Shown here one piece after another: positions 1-6,180 of a stretch of 13,999 bases of DNA; position 1 is the first letter of the stretch; each line of letters starts with the position of its first letter. The stretch is from Rhodospirillales bacterium. Lineage in GTDB: Bacteria; Pseudomonadota; Alphaproteobacteria; CACIAM-22H2. The stretch spans positions 1 through 13,999 of the forward strand of contig JACQAF010000078.1 in NCBI GenBank assembly GCA_016195145.1. Direction: 5' to 3'. Under the pieces are notes generated by a model. It saw only the letters and a program-made list of their open reading frames with translations. It was not told the DNA's origin and made no database searches. The translations under genes and the position numbers were made by a program.

Positions 1-91
1 AACCGAGGCCGCCGGCCATCGCAAGACCCCGGCCGGTATCCCTCTTTTTGCGATCTTGTCCGGCCGCGACCGATGGCCCACATTAAGGGCC

Positions 92-1098
92 ATGGCCCAT
101 ACCGCTGAAAAACTGGCCGAAATCCCGCTGATCGATCTCGGCGCGGGCGGGCCGCTGGCGCTGCTCGACCGCGAGCGGGCGCGGGCGCAGGCGCTGCTCG
201 CCGCCGGCCGGCGGCGGCACGGCCGGATCGTGCTCCGCCTCGGCGACCGGTTGAGCCGCACCTGGCTCGAACGCGCGGCCAATCCGTTCCGCGCCGAAAT
301 CCTCGACGTCGCCCGCGCCATCGGCCATCCGGGCGCGGTGCTGCTCAATCTCAGCTATGAATGGGGTTGTACGACCGGCGCCGCCCCCGATCCCTCGGGC
401 CAGGGCAGCCGGATGCTGCGCGTTCTCGACTGGCCGCTCGACGGTCTCGGCCGGCATGTCGTCGTCGCCCGCCAGGCCGGCGCGCATGGTCCTTATTACA
501 ACGTCACCTGGCCCGGCTCCGTCGGCGTGCTGACCGCCATGGCCCCGGGGCGCTTTTCCGCCGCGATCAACCAGGCGCCGATGGCGCGCCACGGCCTCAC
601 CCTGGTCGGCGACTGGACGAAGAACCGCATCGCGGTCTGGCACAGCCGCGAGCTGCCGCCGGCGCATCTCATGCGCCGGGTTTTCGAGACGGCGCGCGAC
701 TATGCCGAGGCGAAGGCGATGCTGGCCCAAACGCCGCTCGCCATGCCGGTCCTCTTTACCCTGAGCGGAGTCGAACCGGCCGAGGGTTGTATCATCGAAC
801 GCTTCGCCGACCGCACCCGCATCACCGAAGGGGCCGCCGCCGACGGCCGGGTGTGTGCGCCAATCAATGGCTGTCGGCCCGTTTCGGCCGGCCGCGCGGA
901 CAGGATAACGCCGAGCGCATGGCAACCATGGCCACCATCCGCGACGCGCCGCTCGCCGATTTTGCCTGGCTCGCGCCGCCGCTCCTCAACCCGAAGACCC
1001 GGCTGGCCGTCGAGGCCAATGCCCGGACCGGCCGGCTCGCCGTCCTCGGCATCGAGCGCGAGCGCCCGGCTACCCAGGAATTTCGCTTTCTTCACTAG
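92..1098 (+). pseudogene. Acid ceramidase/NAAA-like Ntn amide hydrolase, frameshifted
   Basis: Predicted N-terminal-nucleophile cysteine hydrolase of linear amide bonds (acid ceramidase / N-acylethanolamine amidase / choloylglycine hydrolase superfamily); the substrate cannot be told. From the ATG at 92, Cys93 in EWGCTTG is the likely nucleophile, and RVLD (Arg110, Asp113) matches the family's Arg-x-x-Asp pair about 17 residues later. The reading frame breaks near 860. After VCA, the family-like NQWLSARF and the tail through NAERMATMA to a TAG at 1096-1098 lie in the next frame, so one base appears to be missing between 859 and 862. Restoring it gives about 335 residues. The Asn at 862-864 is probably the conserved catalytic Asn, so the unshifted product would lack it. 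A TTG at 56 could add 12 codons, but the ATG fits better, with AAGGG just upstream. The gene precedes the rplU promoter and is probably separate from that operon. Family is fairly sure; real mutation versus sequence error is open. Confidence 0.7.
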
Positions 1099-1132
1099 AG
1101 GTTAAGCTGGATTCCGGGGCCGCCCAAAAGCC

Positions 1133-1160
1133 TTGACAGGCGACACGGGGTGGCTATAGT
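1133..1160 (+). promoter_or_regulatory. Sigma-70-type promoter of rplU-rpmA
   Basis: TTGACA (1133-1138) and TATAGT (1155-1160) are separated by 16 bases, close to the housekeeping consensus. The predicted transcript starts near 1167 and leaves a leader of about 74 bases before the rplU ATG at 1241. This is the best-looking plus-strand promoter in the window and suits a highly expressed ribosomal protein operon. Confidence 0.8.
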
Positions 1161-1240
1161 GCCGGCTCTTCGCCGCAGCCGCCCAGGACGAGAAGCCAGG
1201 GCGCCGCGGCATGTTTTTATTCCGGCGAACGGCACGGGTC

Positions 1241-1696
1241 ATGTACGCAGTCATCAAGACCGGCGGCAAGCAATACAAGGTCGCCAAGAACGACGTTATC
1301 GTCGTCGAAAAACTTCCGGCCACGGTCGGCACGCGGGTCGAGTTCGACCAGGTGCTGATGGTCGGCGATACCGCCAAGCGGCAGATCGGCACGCCGGTTA
1401 TCGCGGGGGCGCTGGTCACCGCCACTGTCCTGAACCAGGGCAAGGGCGACAAGATCCTCGTCTTCAAGAAGAAGCGCCGCCAGAACTACCGGCGCAAGAA
1501 CGGTCATCGCCAGTTCGAAACGGTGCTGCGCATCGCCGGCATCTACACCGACGGCGAGAAGCCCGGGCCGGCCGAAGCGCCGGCCGAGATTGCCAAGCCG
1601 GCGGCGAAGGTGGCCAAGGCGCCGGCCAAGCCCGCCGCCAAGAAGGCGGCGGCAAAGGCGAAGCCCAAAGCGGCGAAGGCCAAGAAAGCGGAGTAA
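1241..1696 (+). CDS. rplU: 50S ribosomal protein L21 with Ala/Lys/Pro-rich tail
   Basis: Ribosomal protein bL21 of the large subunit, which binds 23S rRNA. The protein opens with the family start MYAVIKTGGKQYKV, which is why the ATG at 1241 is preferred over the in-frame ATG at 1211 that would add ten unconserved residues. The conserved core ends around residue 105 and includes the basic KKKRRQNYRRKNGHRQ stretch (77-92). Residues 106-151 form a low-complexity tail of Ala, Lys and Pro with repeated KPAAK-like units, longer than the roughly 103-residue E. coli protein. Such tails occur in alphaproteobacterial L21 and are probably disordered and RNA-contacting. The gene sits downstream of the promoter at 1133-1160 and five bases before rpmA, so the two are co-transcribed. 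The Shine-Dalgarno is weak. Confidence 0.97.
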   Translation: MYAVIKTGGKQYKVAKNDVIVVEKLPATVGTRVEFDQVLMVGDTAKRQIGTPVIAGALVTATVLNQGKGDKILVFKKKRRQNYRRKNGHRQFETVLRIAGIYTDGEKPGPAEAPAEIAKPAAKVAKAPAKPAAKKAAAKAKPKAAKAKKAE

Positions 1697-1701
1697 GAGC
1701 C

Positions 1702-1986
1702 ATGGCACACAAAAAAGCAGGCGGCTCCTCGCGCAACGGCCGCGATTCGATCGGCCGGCGCCTCGGCGTCAAGCGTTACGGCGACGAGCTCGTGCTCGCC
1801 GGCAACATCATCGTCTGCCAGCGCGGCACGACCTATCATCCTGGGCCCAAGGTCGGCATGGGCCGCGATCACACGCTGTTCGCCCTCAAGGCCGGTCGCG
1901 TCCGCTTCGCCAAGGGCGGCAAGCGCACGACTGTGTCGATCGAACCGGCAGCGGAGACCCCGGCCCCGGCAACGGCCGCCGAGTAA
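1702..1986 (+). CDS. rpmA: 50S ribosomal protein L27
   Basis: Ribosomal protein bL27, whose N-terminal tail reaches toward the peptidyl transferase centre. The 94-residue product begins MAHKKAGGSSRNGRDS, the standard L27 start with no N-terminal cleavage extension of the kind known in Firmicutes. It then carries GTTYHPGPKVGMGRDHTLFA (residues 42-61), the family signature. The last dozen residues (AAETPAPATAAE) are a short Ala/Pro tail. A GAG Shine-Dalgarno-like stretch overlaps the end of rplU, and the intergenic spacer is five bases, so translation is likely coupled. An intrinsic terminator follows 30 bases after the stop. Confidence 0.97.
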   Translation: MAHKKAGGSSRNGRDSIGRRLGVKRYGDELVLAGNIIVCQRGTTYHPGPKVGMGRDHTLFALKAGRVRFAKGGKRTTVSIEPAAETPAPATAAE

Positions 1987-2015
1987 CCGTTCCTCAACGC
2001 CGGCAAACGGATTGC

Positions 2016-2047
2016 AAAGGGGGAACGGTCATCCGTTCCCCCTTTTC
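2016..2047 (+). terminator. Intrinsic terminator after rpmA
   Basis: AAAGGGGGAACGG (2016-2028) pairs perfectly with CCGTTCCCCCTTT (2033-2045) around a TCAT loop, giving a 13-bp stem whose 3' arm runs into TTTT. It lies 30 bases after rpmA and 45 bases before obgE. It should end most rplU-rpmA transcripts, so obgE-proBA must depend on read-through or a separate promoter that I cannot identify in 2048-2091. Confidence 0.85.
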
Positions 2048-2091
2048 GTTTGTCCGCAACCTAGCGTCCAGCCCGTATCGGCCGACCCGCC

Positions 2092-3144
2092 ATGAAGTTT
2101 CTCGATCAAGCCAAGATTTACGTTCAGTCGGGCGACGGCGGGGCCGGCTGCGTCGGCTTTCGGCGCGAGAAATTCATCGAGTATGGCGGCCCTGACGGCG
2201 GCGACGGCGGGCGCGGCGGCGACGTCATCGTCGTCGCCGTGGCCAATCTCAATACCCTGATCGATTACCGCTATCAGCAGCATTTCCGCGCCGATAAAGG
2301 CCGTCACGGGGCGGGCCAGAACCGCACCGGCGCCGGCGGCAAGGACATCGTGCTCAAGGTGCCGGTCGGCACGCAGATCTTCGAGGAAGACAACGAGACC
2401 CTGATCGCCGACATGACCGAACCGGGCCAGACGATCTTCCTGTGCAAGGGCGGCGACGGCGGCTTCGGCAACACGCATTACAAATCCTCGACCAACCAGG
2501 CGCCGCGCCGCGCCGATCCCGGCTGGCCGGGCGAGGAACGCTGGATCTGGCTGCGCCTCAAGCTGATCGCCGATATCGGCCTGGTCGGCCTGCCCAATGC
2601 CGGCAAGTCGACGTTTCTCGCCGCGACCTCGCGCGCCCGGCCCAAGATCGCCGATTATCCGTTCACCACGCTGAAGCCGCAGCTCGGCGTCGTCGGCGTC
2701 GACGAAGAGGAATTCGTCGTCGCCGACCTGCCCGGCCTGATCGAAGGCGCGTCCGAGGGGCGCGGCCTCGGTCACCGTTTCCTCGGCCATGTCGAGCGCT
2801 GCGGGGCGATCTTCCATCTCGTCGACGGCGCGCAGGACGATATCGCCGCCGCCTATCGCACCGTGCGCAAGGAGCTTGCCACTTATGGCAAAGGCGTCGA
2901 GGACAAGCCGGAGATCGTTGGCCTTAACAAGATCGACGCCCTGACGCCGGAAGCGATCAAGAAAAAGCGCGCGGCGCTCGTTCGCGTCGCCAGGAAACTT
3001 TCGCCCGGCGCTGCGGTGATGGCGCTGTCCGGCCATTCGGGCGCCGGCGTGACCGAGGTCTTGCGCGCGCTCGCCGCCCATGTGCGCGCCCGCCGCGCGG
3101 CCGACGCCGCGCACGCAGCGGCGACAGCGGAGGACGTGTCGTGA
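2092..3144 (+). CDS. obgE: Obg/CgtA family ribosome-assembly GTPase
   Basis: Essential GTPase associated with the 50S subunit, acting in large-subunit maturation and stress signalling. The 350-residue protein has the glycine-rich Obg domain first (about 1-158, starting MKFLDQAKIYVQSGDGGAGC, with GPDGGDGGRGGDV). The GTPase domain follows: G1 GLPNAGKST (166-174), switch region DYPFTTLKPQLGVV, G3 DLPG (212-215) and G4 NKID (279-282). It ends soon after the GTPase fold with an Ala-rich tail, so the OCT domain of Bacillus Obg is absent, as is usual in Proteobacteria. The start is fixed by the Obg N-terminal consensus; no Shine-Dalgarno is evident. Its stop overlaps the proB start as GTGA. Placement just after rplU-rpmA is a widely conserved arrangement. 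Confidence 0.96.
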   Translation: MKFLDQAKIYVQSGDGGAGCVGFRREKFIEYGGPDGGDGGRGGDVIVVAVANLNTLIDYRYQQHFRADKGRHGAGQNRTGAGGKDIVLKVPVGTQIFEEDNETLIADMTEPGQTIFLCKGGDGGFGNTHYKSSTNQAPRRADPGWPGEERWIWLRLKLIADIGLVGLPNAGKSTFLAATSRARPKIADYPFTTLKPQLGVVGVDEEEFVVADLPGLIEGASEGRGLGHRFLGHVERCGAIFHLVDGAQDDIAAAYRTVRKELATYGKGVEDKPEIVGLNKIDALTPEAIKKKRAALVRVARKLSPGAAVMALSGHSGAGVTEVLRALAAHVRARRAADAAHAAATAEDVS

Positions 3145-4286
3145 ACCGCGCCCCGGCCGAAGCGGCGGCGGCCGGCGTGCTCGCCGGGGCGAAGCGTCTC
3201 GTCATCAAGATCGGGTCGGCGCTGCTGGTCGACGAAACCTCGGGCGCCATTCGTCGCGACTGGCTCGACGGCCTCGCCGACGACGTCGCCATGTTGCGCC
3301 GGCGCGGCAGCGACGTGCTGATCGTCTCGTCGGGGGCGATCGCGGTCGGCCGGCGGCATCTCGGCCTGACCGGCAAGGCGCCCAAGCTCGAAGAGAAACA
3401 GGCGGCTGCGGCGACCGGACAAATCCGCCTCGCCCATGCCTGGCAGGAAACGCTTGCCCGCCACGACATCACCGTGGCGCAGATTCTGCTTACCCCCGAA
3501 GACACCGAGCAGCGCCGCCGGCATCTCAACGCGCGCTCGACCATCGCCCAGCTGCTCAGGCTCGGCGCGGTGCCGGTGATCAACGAGAACGACACCGTGG
3601 CGACCGACGAGATCCGCTTCGGCGACAATGACCGTCTCGCCGCGCGCGTGGCGCAGATGATCAGCGCCGATACGCTCGTCCTGCTGTCGGATATCGACGG
3701 GCTCTACACCGCCGATCCGCGCCGCGCCGAGGGCGCGCGGCGGATCGACGAGGTGCGCGAGGTCACGCCCGAGATCGAGGCGATGGCCGGCGAGGCGCCG
3801 CCGGGTTACAGCTCCGGCGGCATGGTGACCAAGCTCGCCGCCGCCAAGATTGCGCTCGGCGCCGGCTGCCGCATGGCGATTGCGCTCGGCAAACGCCCGC
3901 ATCCGCTGGCCGCCCTCGACCAGGGTGCCGCGTGCACATGGTTCCTGCCTTCCGCCGCGCCGCAGACGGCGCGCAAGCGCTGGATCGCCGGCCATCTGAA
4001 GCCGGTCGGGGCGATTATCGTCGACGCCGGCGCGATCGCGGCGCTGACCAAGGGCAAGAGCCTGCTGCCCGCCGGCATCGCCGGCGTCGAGCGCGCGTTC
4101 GAGCGCGGCGACCTTGTCGTGGTCAAGGGTCCCGACGGCAAAGAGGTGGCGCGCGGCCTTTCGGCCTATTCGTCGACCGACGTTGACCGCATCAAGGGCC
4201 ACAAGAGCGGTGAAATCGCGCAGATTCTGGGCTATCGTGGTCGCGACGAGGTAATCCATCGCGACGATCTGGTGGTCAAGGGATGA
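3141..4286 (+). CDS. proB: Glutamate 5-kinase
   Basis: Phosphorylates L-glutamate with ATP to glutamyl-5-phosphate, the first and normally proline-inhibited step of proline synthesis. The 381-residue protein has an amino-acid kinase domain (about 18-265) and a C-terminal PUA domain (about 289-365). Kinase motifs are VIKIGSALLV (21-30), SSGAIAVGR (63-71), INENDTV (147-153), LLSDIDGLYTADPR (181-194) and YSSGGMVTKLAAAKIA (223-238). The PUA part contains AGAIAALTKGKSLLPAGI and FERGDLV. The GTG start at 3141 is set by a strong GGAGGA Shine-Dalgarno at 3129-3134, six bases upstream and inside the end of obgE. Start and stop overlap as GTGA, and the stop overlaps proA as ATGA, so the three genes are translationally coupled. 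Confidence 0.97.
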   Translation: MNRAPAEAAAAGVLAGAKRLVIKIGSALLVDETSGAIRRDWLDGLADDVAMLRRRGSDVLIVSSGAIAVGRRHLGLTGKAPKLEEKQAAAATGQIRLAHAWQETLARHDITVAQILLTPEDTEQRRRHLNARSTIAQLLRLGAVPVINENDTVATDEIRFGDNDRLAARVAQMISADTLVLLSDIDGLYTADPRRAEGARRIDEVREVTPEIEAMAGEAPPGYSSGGMVTKLAAAKIALGAGCRMAIALGKRPHPLAALDQGAACTWFLPSAAPQTARKRWIAGHLKPVGAIIVDAGAIAALTKGKSLLPAGIAGVERAFERGDLVVVKGPDGKEVARGLSAYSSTDVDRIKGHKSGEIAQILGYRGRDEVIHRDDLVVKG

Positions 4287-5569
4287 ACGCCACATTGCGC
4301 CCGCAGCCCGCCGACGATCTTGCCCGCGTCATGCGCGAGATGGGCGCGGCGGCGCGCGCGGCGACGCACGATCTCGCCACCGCTGCGCCCGAAAGCAAGG
4401 TGCGCGCCCTGACCGTCGCCGCGGTCGAAATCCGCGCCCAAACCGACCCCCTGCTCGCCGCCAACCGGCTCGACCTCGACGCCGCGACCAAGGCCGGCGC
4501 CACGGCCGCATTCATCGATCGGGTAATGCTCGACAAATCGCGCATCGACGGCATCGCGCGAAGCCTCGAGGACGTCGCCGCCCTGCCCGACCCTGTCGGC
4601 GCGACGACCGAGGAATGGACGCGGCCCAACGGCCTGACCATCGCGCGGGTGCGCGTGCCCATCGGCGTCGTTGCGATCATTTATGAGGCGCGACCGAACG
4701 TCACCGCCGACGCCGGCGGACTGTGCCTCAAATCGGGCAATGCCGCGATCCTGCGCGGCGGGTCGGAGAGTTTTGAGTCGTCGAAGGTTCTCGTCGCCTG
4801 CCTGCAGGCGGGCCTGCGCGCCGCCAACCTGCCCGAAACGTCGATCCAGCTCGTGCCCACCCGCGACCGGGCGGCGGTCGGCCATTTGCTGACCATGAAC
4901 GAATTCGTCGACGTCGTCGTGCCGCGCGGCGGCAAATCGCTAATCGAGCGCGTAATGTGCGAGGCGCGAGTGCCGATGATCGCCCATCTAGAAGGACTGT
5001 GCCACACTTATGTCCATGCCAGCGCCGACGTCGAAATGGCACGCAGCATAACGTTTAACGCCAAGATGCGTCGCCCCGGCGTTTGCGGCGCGACCGAAAC
5101 GCTGCTGGTCGATCGCGCGGCGGCGGTCAGCCATCTGCCGACGATTCTCCACGACCTGCTCCACGCCGGCTGCGAGATTCGCGGCGACGAAGGCGTGCAG
5201 CGCATGGACCCGCGCGTCAAACCGGCGAGCGAGGCCGATTGGTCGACCGAATATCTCGACGCCATCCTGTCGGTGAAGCTGGTCGACGGGCTGGACGCCG
5301 CCATCGCCCATGTCAATCGCTACGGATCGCATCATACCGACGCCATCGTCGCCGCCGACGGCAAGGCCGCCGAGCGCTTTCTCGCCGAAATCGACAGCGC
5401 CATCGTGCTCCATAACGCCTCGACCCAGTTCGGCGACGGGGGCGAGTTCGGCTTCGGGGCCGAGATCGGCATCTCAACCGGGCGGCTGCCGCCGCGCGGG
5501 CCGGTCGGGGCCGAGCAGCTGACCAGCTACAAATACGTCGTGCGCGGCAAGGGCCAGATAAGGGCGTAG
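4283..5569 (+). CDS. proA: Gamma-glutamyl phosphate reductase
   Basis: Reduces glutamyl-5-phosphate with NADPH to glutamate-5-semialdehyde, the second step of proline synthesis; the product of proB is its unstable substrate, so the coupling of the two genes makes sense. The 428-residue protein is an aldehyde-dehydrogenase-fold enzyme with PIGVVAIIYEARPNVTADA in the cofactor domain, LKSGNAAILRGGSE, VPRGGKSLIE and the catalytic segment RRPGVCGATETLL, with Cys268 as nucleophile (codon 5084-5086). The C-terminal FGDGGEFGFGAEIGISTGRL and RGPVGAEQLTSYKY motifs are intact. Translation starts at the ATG overlapping the proB stop. nadD, the common next gene in alphaproteobacteria, is absent here. Confidence 0.97.
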   Translation: MNATLRPQPADDLARVMREMGAAARAATHDLATAAPESKVRALTVAAVEIRAQTDPLLAANRLDLDAATKAGATAAFIDRVMLDKSRIDGIARSLEDVAALPDPVGATTEEWTRPNGLTIARVRVPIGVVAIIYEARPNVTADAGGLCLKSGNAAILRGGSESFESSKVLVACLQAGLRAANLPETSIQLVPTRDRAAVGHLLTMNEFVDVVVPRGGKSLIERVMCEARVPMIAHLEGLCHTYVHASADVEMARSITFNAKMRRPGVCGATETLLVDRAAAVSHLPTILHDLLHAGCEIRGDEGVQRMDPRVKPASEADWSTEYLDAILSVKLVDGLDAAIAHVNRYGSHHTDAIVAADGKAAERFLAEIDSAIVLHNASTQFGDGGEFGFGAEIGISTGRLPPRGPVGAEQLTSYKYVVRGKGQIRA

Positions 5570-5667
5570 AATACGCCCAACCTGGTTCTGGAAACTGGCC
5601 GTTCTTGACCGAAGCCGCCCGAATCGCCCAAAGAAAGGCCGGCGTGAGTCGCTGCCAGGGTATCGGC

Positions 5668-5673
5668 TATGAT
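5668..5673 (+). promoter_or_regulatory. Possible -10 box of the VOC gene
   Basis: TATGAT at 5668-5673 is a good -10 hexamer lying only five bases before the ATG at 5679. The base stretch 17 upstream (TGAGTC, 5645-5650) is a poor -35. If used, transcription would start at or next to the ATG and give a leaderless mRNA, which fits the lack of a Shine-Dalgarno. The match is short and could be chance. Confidence 0.25.
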
Positions 5674-5678
5674 GCCGA

Positions 5679-6110
5679 ATGACCTTTAATCCACCCCCGT
5701 TAATTCCCGAACTTGGCGTTGCCGATCTCGAACGGTCATTAGCCGTTTACGTGGAGATTTTTGGGTTCACGATCCATGTGCAGAGGCCGGACGAGAAGTT
5801 CGCCTATCTGATCCGGGAAGGCGCCCATCTCATGCTGGAAGAAGCGGCTGGCCCCGGCCGACGCTTTCACACGGCCCCACTTGAGCGCCCGTTTGGCCGG
5901 GGGGTGAATCTTCAGATCGCAGTCTCGAACGTCGATGCCCTGTATATCCAGGTTCAACGTTCCGACCTGACTATTCTCATCCCGCTCGAAGAGCGCTGGT
6001 ATCGACACGAACAAAGCGAACTGGGCAATCGACAGTTCGTCGCGATCGATCCAGATGGGTACCTCTTGCGCTTCTTCAGCGGGCTCGGAAGACGGCCTGC
6101 ACGGTCATAG
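5679..6110 (+). CDS. VOC-superfamily, bleomycin-resistance-like small protein
   Basis: A 143-residue protein with the two-module layout of the vicinal oxygen chelate fold. The first module opens PELGVADLERSLAVY (10-24) and continues through GF and FAYLIREGAHLMLEE; the second has NLQIAVSNVDALY (77-89) and ends QFVAIDPDGYLLRFFSG. The pattern resembles bleomycin-binding resistance proteins, which sequester the drug as a dimer. The usual glyoxalase/dioxygenase metal ligands are not evident: no His in the first strand, and Arg131 stands where a ligand Glu often sits. A ligand-binding rather than metalloenzyme role is therefore likelier, but the ligand is unknown. GC is about 58% by my count over 5701-6100, lower than the surrounding genes. 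It stands alone between proA and the convergent pheT, consistent with acquisition or insertion at a rearrangement point. No clear Shine-Dalgarno is visible. Confidence 0.8.
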   Translation: MTFNPPPLIPELGVADLERSLAVYVEIFGFTIHVQRPDEKFAYLIREGAHLMLEEAAGPGRRFHTAPLERPFGRGVNLQIAVSNVDALYIQVQRSDLTILIPLEERWYRHEQSELGNRQFVAIDPDGYLLRFFSGLGRRPARS

Positions 6111-6180
6111 TCCTCCTTGCATCGAATCGGCGACCGTCAGTCGGCAGATATTTTCTCTGCAAGAAGCGACAAACGGGTAG

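Noticed and set aside
11..54. Inverted repeats GCCGGCC/GGCCGGT and ATCGCAA/TTGCGAT followed by a T-rich stretch, a possible terminator of an upstream gene
   Set aside because: The stems are short with long loops, and the two pairings conflict; the upstream gene is outside the window.
2050..2079. TTGTCC with CGTATC as a possible obgE promoter
   Set aside because: The -35 matches only four positions and the -10 is poor, so it is not separable from chance.
6144..6164. GCAGA/TCTGC hairpin as a terminator between the VOC gene and pheT
   Set aside because: The stem is only five bp and has no T-run in the right place for either strand.
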